Positions 1-7,251 of a stretch of 15,533 nt of DNA are shown one piece after another. Within the stretch, counting starts at the first letter, position 1. Each line of letters begins with the position of its first letter. Location of the stretch: contig JAEZFA010000100.1 in the NCBI GenBank assembly GCA_023417665.1, positions 1-15,533 on the forward strand, in the 5' to 3' direction. The translations under genes were made by a program, and so were the position numbers. Source of the stretch: Pseudomonadota bacterium (GTDB lineage Bacteria > Pseudomonadota > Alphaproteobacteria > Rhizobiales > Xanthobacteraceae). The notes under the pieces are model-generated. The model was not told where the DNA came from. It saw only the letters and a list, made by a program, of their open reading frames with translations, and did not search any database.

Positions 1-810
1 GCCGACTCGATGCAGGTCTATCGCGATCTGCGGATCATCACGGCGCGGCCGACCGATGAAGAGACGGGCCGCGCCCCGCACCGGCTCTATGGCCATATCG
101 ACGCCGCAGAAATTTACTCCGCGGGCCGCTGGTTGCGGGAAGCGGAAGCCGAAATTGCCGCCGCGCGGTCAGCGGGAAAGACGGCGATCGTAATTGGCGG
201 TACCGGGCTTTATTTCAGTGCACTGCTGAAAGGCCTGTCGGCTGTACCCGAAGTTTCCGCGGACGTCCGGCAACAGGTTCGGGAACTCGGCGATACCAAG
301 GACAACGAAGCCTTGCACGCGATCCTTGCCGCCCGCGATCCGCGAACCGCCGGGCAGCTTCGCGTTTCCGACCGGCAGCGCATCCTGCGCGCACTGGAAG
401 TGGTCGAGGCGACGGGCAGGGGGCTTGCCGACTGGCGCGAAGAACCCGGCGTGCCTGTGCTGAATACCGGCGACTATCGCGCGATCTTTCTGGAGACGGA
501 GCGCGAGGCGTTGGGCAAGCGCATCGACGCGCGGTTCGACAAGATGCTCGTCGAAGGCGCGCTTGACGAAGTCAAAGCGCTCGAGGATCGCAAGCTCGAT
601 CCGCGCATGCCGGCGATGAAGGCCCATGGCGTACCGTGGCTTATCAAATATTTGAACGGCGAGATGTCGCTTGAAGAGGCGGCGGCGCAAGGCAAGCGCG
701 ACACGCGCCAATATGCGAAGCGGCAGGAGACGTGGTTTCGCAATCAGTTGCCGGAGTTTCACTGGGTGAAGCCGGAGGCAGCCCCGAAGAAGCTGTTTGC
801 GTCGTCGTAA
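1..810 (+). CDS. miaA: tRNA dimethylallyltransferase, 5'-truncated by window edge
   Basis: MiaA transfers a dimethylallyl group to N6 of A37 in tRNAs that read codons starting with U; it is cytoplasmic. The frame is open from base 1 (Ala-Asp-Ser-Met-Gln-Val-Tyr, the conserved segment after the P-loop), so the true start and the ATP-binding P-loop lie upstream and the internal ATG at 10 is not the start. 269 residues are present; the family is usually about 300-320. Visible family landmarks are ADSMQVYRDL at the left edge, GGTGLYFSALLKGL in the first third, SDRQRILRALEV (substrate/tRNA side) and the C-terminal QYAKRQETWFRNQ. The gene ends only 6 bases from the stop codon of the convergent msrQ. 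I see no damage in the part present. Identification is by recognition of these motifs and is secure. Confidence 0.97.
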   Translation, partial: ADSMQVYRDLRIITARPTDEETGRAPHRLYGHIDAAEIYSAGRWLREAEAEIAAARSAGKTAIVIGGTGLYFSALLKGLSAVPEVSADVRQQVRELGDTKDNEALHAILAARDPRTAGQLRVSDRQRILRALEVVEATGRGLADWREEPGVPVLNTGDYRAIFLETEREALGKRIDARFDKMLVEGALDEVKALEDRKLDPRMPAMKAHGVPWLIKYLNGEMSLEEAAAQGKRDTRQYAKRQETWFRNQLPEFHWVKPEAAPKKLFASS

Positions 811-816
811 GGCGTT

Positions 817-1740
817 CTACTCAGCGGCCTTGAGTTTCTGCCGCGCCTTCTGCTTCGGCCAGACCCGTTGCGCGAGAAGTGTTGCGAGCGTGATGCCGCT
901 TGTCACGAAGAACACGACCCATGCCGGCCTTACGGCGTCGGGGAATACGAGGTTTGCCTGCAGCACGCGCTGCCAGTTCACCCCGGTCAGCAGCCCATAC
1001 CACAGCGCCTCGGCCGCGATCGTGAACAGGGTCGCGGCGATCACGAGTGCCGCGAGGTGCGGAAGCCGGATTTCGGCAACCCGCTTGTGGAGCGAGCGAT
1101 AAAAGAGAAGCCAGGCAAGCAGCCCCGCCATCCATGTCGGCTCGTAGATGTTGAGCTTCTTCTGCATGGCGAAGTGAATGACCGACAGCACGGCGATGGC
1201 GTAGGTGAGACTGTGCAGCCTGTTCCAGTTCACGCTGCCGATGCGGCGGATCATGCCGTCGGTCGAGGTCAGCCCGAGCGCGGTCATCATCACGAGCGCG
1301 ACAAAGCCGATGGTCAGATAAAGCCGGAGCACGATTTCCCGCGCGACGGTGCCGAGCGCGAAGTTCTGGTCGATCACGTAAAGAAGGAAATGCGCAAAGG
1401 CATAGGCGAAGGCGGCGACGCCGAGCGTGCGGCGCATCTGGATGAGCTTCGGCGCGTTGAACAGCCGCCGCGCGGGGGTAATGCAGAGCGAGAGGAACAA
1501 CAGACGCACCGCCCATTCGCCGGTCTGGTGTGTCAGTTCGACCAGCGGCTGCGCGCCGAGGTCGCGATTGATCATCCGCCCAAAGAGGTAGATCGCCGGC
1601 AGGCAGGAGCCCACGAAGGCGATCAACTTGTGGGGGGAGAGCTTCCCGTTTTTCTCGCGCAGGAAAGGCAAATCGTGCGTGTCCGGTTTTGGCGCCAAGC
1701 TAGGCCGCACGGCCGCGTACCGATACGGGGGACCGGGCAC
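817..1740 (-). CDS. msrQ: Protein-methionine-sulfoxide reductase haem-binding subunit MsrQ (YedZ family)
   Basis: MsrQ is an inner-membrane b-type cytochrome that passes electrons from the quinone pool to periplasmic MsrP, which repairs oxidised methionines. The protein is highly hydrophobic. The core matches the ferric-reductase-like membrane domain: a DLGAQPLVELTHQTGEWA segment after the first helix, then RRTLGV, FAHFLLYVI, TSTDGMIRRIGSVNWNRLHSLTYAI and a further IHFAM, with histidines spaced like haem ligands. After the core come about 90 extra residues with probably two more membrane helices, longer than the roughly 211-residue E. coli protein. The start is uncertain: 1740 is a GTG without a good ribosome binding site, and similarity to the family begins only around residue 22-30, so a GTG at 1710 or TTG at 1671 is possible. 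No msrP is in the window. Confidence 0.85.
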   Translation of the reverse strand: MPGPPYRYAAVRPSLAPKPDTHDLPFLREKNGKLSPHKLIAFVGSCLPAIYLFGRMINRDLGAQPLVELTHQTGEWAVRLLFLSLCITPARRLFNAPKLIQMRRTLGVAAFAYAFAHFLLYVIDQNFALGTVAREIVLRLYLTIGFVALVMMTALGLTSTDGMIRRIGSVNWNRLHSLTYAIAVLSVIHFAMQKKLNIYEPTWMAGLLAWLLFYRSLHKRVAEIRLPHLAALVIAATLFTIAAEALWYGLLTGVNWQRVLQANLVFPDAVRPAWVVFFVTSGITLATLLAQRVWPKQKARQKLKAAE

Positions 1741-1805
1741 AATCCCGTGAGAATTGCCGCCTGAAATGTCGGCTTGCGGCCCCGAAACCGCCGGCGCATA
1801 AAGGC

Positions 1806-1834
1806 TTGACGGTACTCGCCGGGCCCATTAGGGT
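1806..1834 (+). promoter_or_regulatory. Probable sigma70 promoter of the ilvIH leader
   Basis: TTGACG at 1806-1811 and TAGGGT at 1829-1834 are separated by 17 bases, a good match to the vegetative promoter of alphaproteobacteria at -35 and a partial match at -10. Transcription would start near 1841, about 25 bases before the leader-peptide ATG, a spacing that fits an attenuated operon. This is pattern recognition only. Confidence 0.6.
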
Positions 1835-1865
1835 CCGCGCAACTTTTGAACGGCTTAGAAGACCC

Positions 1866-1916
1866 ATGAGCAAGATTATTCTCGTAGTAGGAGGGCGCAC
1901 CCCCCGCACGGCTTGA
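1866..1916 (+). CDS. ilvIH leader peptide (16 residues)
   Basis: The short frame reads MSKIILVVGGRTPRTA followed by TGA. Five consecutive codons, ATT ATT CTC GTA GTA, specify Ile-Ile-Leu-Val-Val, the three end products of the pathway encoded downstream. GTA and ATT are codons the surrounding genes use little, which would favour stalling when charged tRNA is short. A purine-rich AGAAGA stretch lies just before the ATG, close to it. The stop codon sits inside a hairpin (CGGCTT 1909-1914 with AAGCCG 1919-1924), and an intrinsic terminator follows at 1944-1968. This arrangement matches the known class of branched-chain amino acid attenuators of proteobacteria. The peptide probably has no function other than being translated. 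Confidence 0.85.
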   Translation: MSKIILVVGGRTPRTA

Positions 1917-1943
1917 ACAAGCCGGGCAGACGAGGTGGTGCGC
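1895..1943 (+). promoter_or_regulatory. Alternative RNA stems of the ilvIH attenuator
   Basis: Three mutually constraining pairings are visible. First, GCGCACC (1895-1901) is the exact complement of GGTGCGC (1937-1943). Second, CGGCTT (1909-1914) pairs with AAGCCG (1919-1924) and encloses the leader stop codon. Third, CCCCGCAC (1902-1909) can pair with GTGC (1938-1941) plus GGGG (1947-1950), leaving a 5-base bulge and sequestering the left arm of the terminator. My reading is that a ribosome stalled on the Ile-Ile-Leu-Val-Val codons covers 1895-1901 and so favours the third, antiterminating pairing. Pairings are seen in the sequence; the mechanism is inferred. Confidence 0.6.
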
Positions 1944-1976
1944 AAAGGGGTCTTTCGGGGCCCCTTTTCGATTCTT
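1944..1976 (+). terminator. Intrinsic terminator of the ilvIH attenuator
   Basis: Bases 1944-1953 pair with 1958-1967 (AAAGGGG with CCCCTTT as the core, then a U-G, C-G, U-G extension) around a TTCG tetraloop at 1954-1957. The stem runs into TTTT (1965-1968) and then CGATTCTT. It lies between the leader peptide and ilvI, 59 bases before the ilvI start codon, so it must be read through for the operon to be expressed. Confidence 0.8.
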
Positions 1977-2034
1977 GGGATCGAAAACGTTCTGGGCCAA
2001 GGAAACGGACAAAGACGAACGAGTGGAGCGGAAG

Positions 2035-3795
2035 ATGAGCAACGAGATGACCGGCGCGGAAATGGTGGTGAAGGCGCTCGCCGAGCAGGGCGTGAAGCAC
2101 CTGTTCGGATATCCGGGCGGAGCGGTCCTGCCGATTTACGACGCGCTGTTCCAGCAGAAGGACGTGAACCACATTCTCGTCCGCCACGAGCAGGGCGCGG
2201 TGCATGCGGCGGAAGGCTATGCGCGTTCCTCCGGCAAGGTCGGGGCGGTGCTCGTCACCTCGGGGCCCGGCGCGACCAATGCCGTGACCGGCCTCGTCGA
2301 CGCGCTGATGGATTCGATCCCGCTCGTCGTCATTACCGGACAGGTGCCGACGCATCTGATCGGCAATGACGCCTTCCAGGAATGCGACACTGTCGGCATC
2401 ACGCGTCCCTGCACCAAGCACAATTATCTCGTCAAAGACGTGAACGATCTTTCGCGCATCCTGCATGAAGCGTTCTACATCGCGGGCTCGGGCCGTCCCG
2501 GTCCGGTCGTCGTCGATATTCCGAAGGACATCCAGTTCGCCAAGGGCAAATACACCGGCCCGAAGAATGTCGAGCACAAGTCCTACAAGCCGAAGCTCAA
2601 GGGCGACATGGCGAAGATCCAGGCCGCCGTGGAGCTGATGAGGAACGCCAAGCGCCCGATTTTCTACACCGGCGGCGGCATCATCAATTCGGGCAACGAG
2701 GCGTCGGTGCTGCTGCGCGATCTGGTGAAGCTCACCGGCTATCCGGTCACGTCAACGCTGATGGGCCTTGGCGCCTATCCGGCGGCCGACCCGCAGTGGC
2801 TCGGCATGCTCGGCATGCACGGCACCTATGAAGCCAACTGGGCGATGCATGACTGCGACGTCATGATCTGCATCGGTGCGCGTTTCGACGATCGCATCAC
2901 CGGGCGGCTGGATGCCTTCGCGCCTTACTCGAAGAAGATCCACATCGATATCGACGCGTCCTCGATCAACAAGAACGTGAAGGTCGATATTCCGATCATC
3001 GGCGACTGCGCGCATGTGCTGGAAGACATGGTGCGCCTGTGGCGGACGTCTTCGGCGCAGCCGGACAAGGCGGCGCTCGCCGACTGGTGGGCACAGATCA
3101 ACAAGTGGCGCGCACGCAAATCGCTCAACTACAAGAAGTCGAGCGACGTGATCAAACCGCAATACGCGATCGAGCGGCTCTACGAGCTGACCAAGGACCG
3201 CGACACCTACATCACGACCGAAGTCGGTCAGCACCAGATGTGGGCCGCGCAACATCTGCATTTCCAGGAGCCGCGCCGCTGGATGACCTCCGGCGGCCTC
3301 GGCACCATGGGCTACGGCCTGCCGGCTGCGGTCGGCGTGCAGCTTGCGCACCCCAAATCGCTTGTCATCGACGTCGCCGGCGAAGCCTCGGTGCTGATGA
3401 CAATGCAGGAAATCTCGACGGCGGTGCAGTATCGCCTGCCGATCAAGATCTTCATCCTGAACAACGAATACATGGGCATGGTGCGCCAGTGGCAGGAATT
3501 GCTGCATGGCGGGCGCTATTCGGAATCCTATTCCGCGGCGCTGCCGGATTTCGTGAAGCTCGCGGAAGCCTATCACGCGGTCGGAATCCGCTGCGCCAAG
3601 CCCGGCGATCTCGACGACGCGATCAAGGAAATGATCAATGTCGACAAGCCGGTGATCTTCGACTGCCTCGTCGACAAGGCGGAAAACTGCTTCCCGATGA
3701 TCCCGTCGGGACGCGCGCATAACGAGATGATCCTGGGCGACGCCGCCGAAAGCATCGGCGAGGCGGTCACCGAAGAAGGAAAGATGTTGGTGTAA
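2035..3795 (+). CDS. ilvI: Acetolactate synthase, large catalytic subunit
   Basis: This thiamine diphosphate enzyme condenses two pyruvates to 2-acetolactate, or pyruvate with 2-oxobutyrate to 2-aceto-2-hydroxybutyrate, the committed step to valine/leucine and isoleucine. The 586-residue length is normal. The three-domain layout is seen: the N-terminal TPP domain with YPGGAVLPIYDAL and the catalytic Glu52 in HEQGA, a central FAD-binding-type domain, and a C-terminal TPP domain with FILNNEYMGMVRQWQELLHGG. The Mg-TPP motif is unusual: residue 450 (codon 3382-3384, GAA) is Glu where the family has Asp (G-E-A-S instead of G-D-A/G-S), 26 residues before the Asn pair. The ATG at 2035 is chosen because GGAG (2025-2028) stands 6 bases upstream; an in-frame TTG at 1975 lies next to the attenuator terminator. 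The stop overlaps the ilvH start (TAATG). Control is probably by the upstream attenuator. Confidence 0.96.
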   Translation: MSNEMTGAEMVVKALAEQGVKHLFGYPGGAVLPIYDALFQQKDVNHILVRHEQGAVHAAEGYARSSGKVGAVLVTSGPGATNAVTGLVDALMDSIPLVVITGQVPTHLIGNDAFQECDTVGITRPCTKHNYLVKDVNDLSRILHEAFYIAGSGRPGPVVVDIPKDIQFAKGKYTGPKNVEHKSYKPKLKGDMAKIQAAVELMRNAKRPIFYTGGGIINSGNEASVLLRDLVKLTGYPVTSTLMGLGAYPAADPQWLGMLGMHGTYEANWAMHDCDVMICIGARFDDRITGRLDAFAPYSKKIHIDIDASSINKNVKVDIPIIGDCAHVLEDMVRLWRTSSAQPDKAALADWWAQINKWRARKSLNYKKSSDVIKPQYAIERLYELTKDRDTYITTEVGQHQMWAAQHLHFQEPRRWMTSGGLGTMGYGLPAAVGVQLAHPKSLVIDVAGEASVLMTMQEISTAVQYRLPIKIFILNNEYMGMVRQWQELLHGGRYSESYSAALPDFVKLAEAYHAVGIRCAKPGDLDDAIKEMINVDKPVIFDCLVDKAENCFPMIPSGRAHNEMILGDAAESIGEAVTEEGKMLV

Positions 3796-4349
3796 TGAAC
3801 ATGGCAGTCATCCCGACCACGACGCATTATCCGTCTGCGCAGACCGACGAGCGCGAGCAGCGCCGCACGCTTTCGGTGCTGGTCGACAACGAGCCGGGCG
3901 TGCTCGCGCGCGTCATCGGCCTGTTCTCGGGCCGCGGTTACAACATCGACTCGCTGACGGTGTCCGAAACGGAGCACGAGAAGCATCTCTCGCGCATCAC
4001 GGTCGCGACCACGGGCAAGCCGATGGTGATCGAGCAGATCAAGCACCAGCTCGAGCGGTTGGTGCCGGTGCACCGCGTGGTCGACCTGACCGAGAGCGGC
4101 CGCGCACTGGAACGCGAGCTTGCGCTGATCAAGGTGCGCGGCAAGGGCGAGAATCGGGTCGAGGCGCTGCGCCTTGCCGATGCGTTCCGCGCCCGCGTGA
4201 TCGACGCGACCACCGAGAGCTTCATCTTCGAGCTCACCGGCAAGAGCGACAAGATTGATCAGTTCATCGTGCTGATGGAGCCGCTCGGTCTCGTGGAATC
4301 CTCGCGCACCGGGATTGCCGCGATCGGGCGCGGCCCGGAAGGCATGTAA
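3795..4349 (+). CDS. ilvH: Acetolactate synthase, small regulatory subunit
   Basis: IlvH binds the large subunit, raises its activity and gives feedback inhibition by valine. The 184 residues fit the family (about 160-190). An N-terminal ACT domain is clear: RTLSVLVDNEPGVLARVIGLFSGRGYNIDSL, then HLSRITV and a second half ending VVDLTESGRALERELALIKV. The C-terminal part (VEALRLADAFRARVIDATTESFIFELTG) is the usual small-subunit domain. The ATG overlaps the last base of the ilvI stop, so the two subunits are probably translationally coupled at a fixed ratio; a second in-frame ATG at 3801 is an alternative start. A GC-rich hairpin follows at 4354-4381 but without a U-tract. Confidence 0.96.
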   Translation: MNMAVIPTTTHYPSAQTDEREQRRTLSVLVDNEPGVLARVIGLFSGRGYNIDSLTVSETEHEKHLSRITVATTGKPMVIEQIKHQLERLVPVHRVVDLTESGRALERELALIKVRGKGENRVEALRLADAFRARVIDATTESFIFELTGKSDKIDQFIVLMEPLGLVESSRTGIAAIGRGPEGM

Positions 4350-4353
4350 GGAG

Positions 4354-4381
4354 CCCCGCTAAAATCCATGCTTTAACGGGG
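4354..4381 (+). other. Hairpin after ilvH, weak terminator candidate
   Basis: CCCCG (4354-4358) pairs with CGGGG (4377-4381) and TAAA (4360-4363) with TTTA (4372-4375), with one C/A mismatch and an 8-base loop. It is followed by GTTGCGGG, not a T run, so it may stabilise the ilvIH 3' end or slow transcription, but it is not a typical intrinsic terminator. Confidence 0.4.
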
Positions 4382-4382
4382 G

Positions 4383-4411
4383 TTGCGGGCCATCGTCCGG
4401 CCCCCTAGAAG
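4383..4411 (+). promoter_or_regulatory. Probable promoter of ilvC
   Basis: TTGCGG (4383-4388) and TAGAAG (4406-4411) are 17 bases apart. The same -10 word and spacing occur before leuA (14418-14446). A start near 4418 would give an untranslated leader of about 50 bases, too short for an attenuator with a leader peptide, so ilvC is probably transcribed separately from ilvIH and controlled differently. Confidence 0.45.
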
Positions 4412-4469
4412 ATCGCCGGAAAATCATCACCTGCGGAAAAAAGCCGCGCGCCTACGGGGGTAAGAGACC

Positions 4470-5489
4470 ATGCGTGTTTATTACGATCGCGACGCCGACC
4501 TGAACCTGATCAAGGGCAAGAAGGTTGCCGTCGTCGGTTACGGCAGCCAGGGCCACGCCCATGTTCTGAACCTGCGTGACTCGGGCGTGAAAGAAGTCGC
4601 GGTTGCGCTGCGCAAGGGTTCGCAGGGCGTCAAGAAGGCCGAAGGCGAGGGCCTGAAGGTGATGGAAGTCGCCGACGCCGCCAAATGGGCCGAGGTGATC
4701 ATGATGCTGACGCCCGACGAATTGCAGGGCGACATCTATCGCGACCATCTGCATGCCAACATGAAGGAAGGTGCGGCACTCCTGTTCGCGCACGGCCTCA
4801 ATGTTCATTTCAACCTGATCGAACCGCGCCCCGACATCGACGTGCTGATGGTGGCGCCGAAGGGCCCCGGCCACACGGTGCGCTCCGAATACCTGCGCGG
4901 CGGCGGCGTGCCGTGCCTGATCGCGATCAGCAAGGATTCGTCCGGCAACGCGCATGACCTCGGTCTTTCCTACGCTTCCGCCATCGGCGGCGGCCGCGCG
5001 GGCATCATCGAGACGACGTTCAAGGAAGAATGCGAAACCGATCTGTTCGGCGAGCAGGTCGTGCTTTGCGGCGGCCTCGTCGAACTGATCAAGGCCGGTT
5101 ACGAAACGCTGGTCGAAGCCGGTTACGCGCCGGAGATGGCCTATTTCGAGTGCCTGCACGAAGTGAAGCTGATCGTCGACCTGATCTTCGAAGGCGGCAT
5201 CGCGAACATGAACTACTCGATCTCGAACACCGCCGAATACGGCGAGTACGTCACCGGCCCGCGCATCATCACCGCCGACACCAAGGCCGAGATGAAGCGC
5301 GTCCTCGACGACATCCAGACCGGCAAGTTCACGCGCAACTGGATGCTGGAAAACAAGGTCAACCAGACCTCGTTCAAGGCGACCCGCGCCAAGCTCGCGC
5401 AGCACCCGATCGAAGAGGTCGGCGAGAAGCTTCGCGGCATGATGCCCTGGATCAAGGCCAAGGCCCTGGTCGACAAGAGCAAGAACTAA
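4470..5489 (+). CDS. ilvC: Ketol-acid reductoisomerase, class I
   Basis: IlvC isomerises and reduces 2-acetolactate (or 2-aceto-2-hydroxybutyrate) with NADPH to the dihydroxy acid, the second common step of valine, leucine and isoleucine synthesis. 339 residues is the short class I form. The Rossmann motif GYGSQGHAH is at 23-31, and the beta2-alphaB loop ALRKGSQ (46-52) has the Arg and Ser typical of NADPH preference. The knotted C-terminal domain carries the expected Mg ligands Asp191 and Glu195 (DLFGE), Glu227 and Glu231 (FECLHE), plus His108 in FAHGLNVHF. The ATG at 4470 follows a purine stretch (GGGGGTAAGAG). A strong terminator follows 9 bases after the stop, so the ilv block ends here. 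Confidence 0.97.
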   Translation: MRVYYDRDADLNLIKGKKVAVVGYGSQGHAHVLNLRDSGVKEVAVALRKGSQGVKKAEGEGLKVMEVADAAKWAEVIMMLTPDELQGDIYRDHLHANMKEGAALLFAHGLNVHFNLIEPRPDIDVLMVAPKGPGHTVRSEYLRGGGVPCLIAISKDSSGNAHDLGLSYASAIGGGRAGIIETTFKEECETDLFGEQVVLCGGLVELIKAGYETLVEAGYAPEMAYFECLHEVKLIVDLIFEGGIANMNYSISNTAEYGEYVTGPRIITADTKAEMKRVLDDIQTGKFTRNWMLENKVNQTSFKATRAKLAQHPIEEVGEKLRGMMPWIKAKALVDKSKN

Positions 5490-5497
5490 GAGATCAA

Positions 5498-5531
5498 AAA
5501 CCGCCGGGCCTCGACCCGGCGGTTTCGTTTT
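5498..5531 (+). terminator. Strong intrinsic terminator after ilvC
   Basis: Bases 5499-5508 (AACCGCCGGG) pair perfectly with 5515-5524 (CCCGGCGGTT) around a 6-base loop. One more A-T pair is possible at the base, and the stem is followed by TTTCGTTTT. It separates the ilv genes from the dehydrogenase pair. Confidence 0.9.
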
Positions 5532-5546
5532 ACGGGAGCGTTGTGC

Positions 5547-6401
5547 ATGAAAAGCGTCGTCATTACCGGAGCCTCAACCGGCATCGGCGAAACCACCGCG
5601 AAGTATCTCGCGGGGCAGGGCTTCAAGGTCTATGGCAGCGTGCGCAAGCCCGAAGATGGCGCGCGGCTCAAGCAGGCGATCGGCGAGAATTTCGAACCGC
5701 TGATATTCGACGTGACCGATGAGGTCGCGGTGAAGGCGGCGGCGGCAAAAGTGCGCGCGGAACTGAACGGGCAGACGCTCGCCGGGCTCGTCAACAACGC
5801 CGGCATTGCGGTGCCCGGGCCGTTCCTCGAGACGCCGCTCGACAAGTGGCGCAAGCAACTCGAAACCAACGTGATCGGTCTCGTCGCGACGACCCAGGCC
5901 TTCGCGCCGCTGCTCGGCACCGATCTTTCGCTGAAGGGCGAGCCGGGACGGATCGTGATGATCTCGTCGGTCGCCGGCAAGCGCGGCAATCCGTTTGCCG
6001 GTCCATACTCGGCCTCGAAGCACGCGGTGGAAGGGCTTTCGGAAGCGTTGCGCCGTGAAATGATGCTGTTCGGGATCGACGTCATCGTCATCGGGCCCGG
6101 GCCGATCAAGACTCCGATCTGGGAAAAGGGCGCGGCACCGGACTTTTCCAAGTGGAACGGTTCGCCTTACGCGAAATCCATCGAGGCCGGATTTCACTAC
6201 ATGCAGCATCTCGGGAAAAACGGGCTGCCGCCGGAGGACGTCGCCGCGCTGATCCATCAGGCGTTGACGGGCTCGAACGTGCGGCCGCGCTACACCATCA
6301 CGCCCGGTGCTTTTACGCGCTGGCTGTTCAACCTGCTGCCGGCCCGCATGTCGGATCGGATCGTCGCAAAGCGACTCAAGATCGAGCGGTTGCGGCCGTG
6401 A
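5547..6401 (+). CDS. Short-chain dehydrogenase/reductase, first of a tandem pair
   Basis: A classical SDR of 284 residues, cytoplasmic, using NAD(P)(H) to interconvert an alcohol and a ketone or aldehyde; the substrate cannot be read from the sequence. The cofactor motif TGASTGIG is at 7-14, NNAG at 83-86, the catalytic Ser at 140-141 and Tyr154-x3-Lys158 in GPYSASKH. The segment PGPIKTPIWEKG follows as in 17beta-hydroxysteroid/retinol-dehydrogenase-like SDRs. The C-terminal extension (about 60 residues, PRYTITPGAFTRWLFNLLP) is basic and partly hydrophobic. The ATG at 5547 is chosen because GGGAG (5534-5538) stands 8 bases upstream; a TTG two codons earlier is less likely. It lies just after the ilvC terminator and overlaps its paralogue by 4 bases. 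Confidence 0.9.
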   Translation: MKSVVITGASTGIGETTAKYLAGQGFKVYGSVRKPEDGARLKQAIGENFEPLIFDVTDEVAVKAAAAKVRAELNGQTLAGLVNNAGIAVPGPFLETPLDKWRKQLETNVIGLVATTQAFAPLLGTDLSLKGEPGRIVMISSVAGKRGNPFAGPYSASKHAVEGLSEALRREMMLFGIDVIVIGPGPIKTPIWEKGAAPDFSKWNGSPYAKSIEAGFHYMQHLGKNGLPPEDVAALIHQALTGSNVRPRYTITPGAFTRWLFNLLPARMSDRIVAKRLKIERLRP

Positions 6402-7249
6402 AGGCGGTTGTCGTTACCGGCGTCTCGACCGGAATCGGCGAGGCGACGGCGAAGCTGCTCGCGGCACGCGGCTTCAAGGTCTATGGCAGCGTGCGCAAGC
6501 AAGAGGACGGCGAGCGCCTGAAGCAACAGATCGGCGCGAGTTTCGAGCCGCTCGTGTTCGATGTGATCGACGAGACGGCCGTGAAGGCGGCTGCCGAAAA
6601 GGTGCGGGCCGATCTCAACGGCGCAACGCTTGCGGGTCTGGTAAATAACGCAGGCATCTCGGTGCCGGGGCCTTCGCTGATGGTGCCGGTCGAGAAGTGG
6701 CGGCAGCAGCTGGAGGTCAATATCATCGGGCCGGTGATCGTGATGCAGGCCTTTGCGCCGCTCCTCGGCACCGATCTTTCGCAAAAGGGAGAGCCGGGCA
6801 AGATTGTCAACATCTCGTCGGTCGCCGGCAAGCGCGCGTTTCCGTTTCAGGGGCCATACGCGGCCTCCAAGCACGGCCTTGAAGCCGTGTCGGAGTCGCT
6901 CCGCCGCGAACTGATGCTTTACGGCATCGATGTCATCATCATCGGGCCGGGGCCGATCAAGACCGCGATCTGGGCCAAGGGCGCAAAAGCGGATTTCTCG
7001 GCTTACGAGGGTACGCCTTATCTCGCGCCGCTGAAGAAGCTGCGCGACATCATGCAGGCGGGCGGCATGAAGGGCCTGCCGCCGGAGGAGGTCGCGGGGC
7101 TCATTCACTATGTGCTGACCGCGCCCAATGCCTTCCCGCGCTATACAATCACGCCGGGCAAGTTCAAACGCTGGCTTTTGAGCAAGCTGCCGCTGCGTAC
7201 CTTCGACCGCATCATCGCGCGGCAGATCGGGCTGAAGCGCGTCCGCTAG
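6398..7249 (+). CDS. Short-chain dehydrogenase/reductase, second of a tandem pair
   Basis: This 283-residue classical SDR is a close paralogue of the gene before it: 121 of the first 160 positions are identical in an ungapped alignment counted by eye, and the C-terminal third is more diverged. TGVSTGIG (7-14), NNAG (83-86), Ser 140-141, Tyr154 and Lys158 are all kept, so both copies look active. The divergent C-terminal third, which usually shapes the substrate pocket in SDRs, suggests related but different substrates. The start is GTG at 6398, inside the stop of the first gene (GTGA), which implies translational coupling; the frame stays open far upstream but overlaps the first gene and is not coding there. 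The stop is 2 bases from the convergent transporter gene. The reaction is unknown. Confidence 0.88.
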   Translation: MKAVVVTGVSTGIGEATAKLLAARGFKVYGSVRKQEDGERLKQQIGASFEPLVFDVIDETAVKAAAEKVRADLNGATLAGLVNNAGISVPGPSLMVPVEKWRQQLEVNIIGPVIVMQAFAPLLGTDLSQKGEPGKIVNISSVAGKRAFPFQGPYAASKHGLEAVSESLRRELMLYGIDVIIIGPGPIKTAIWAKGAKADFSAYEGTPYLAPLKKLRDIMQAGGMKGLPPEEVAGLIHYVLTAPNAFPRYTITPGKFKRWLLSKLPLRTFDRIIARQIGLKRVR

Positions 7250-7251
7250 CC

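Noticed and set aside
1975..2034. TTG-initiated N-terminal extension of IlvI by 20 residues
   Set aside because: It would begin at the base of the attenuator terminator; the ATG at 2035 has a good Shine-Dalgarno sequence and gives the normal N-terminus.
2752..3720. Open frame of 322 codons antisense to ilvI
   Set aside because: Same shadow effect; ilvI is certain on the other strand.
6152..6397. Upstream extension of the second SDR
   Set aside because: It overlaps the first SDR in another frame; the Rossmann motif starts 6 residues after the GTG at 6398, as in the paralogue.
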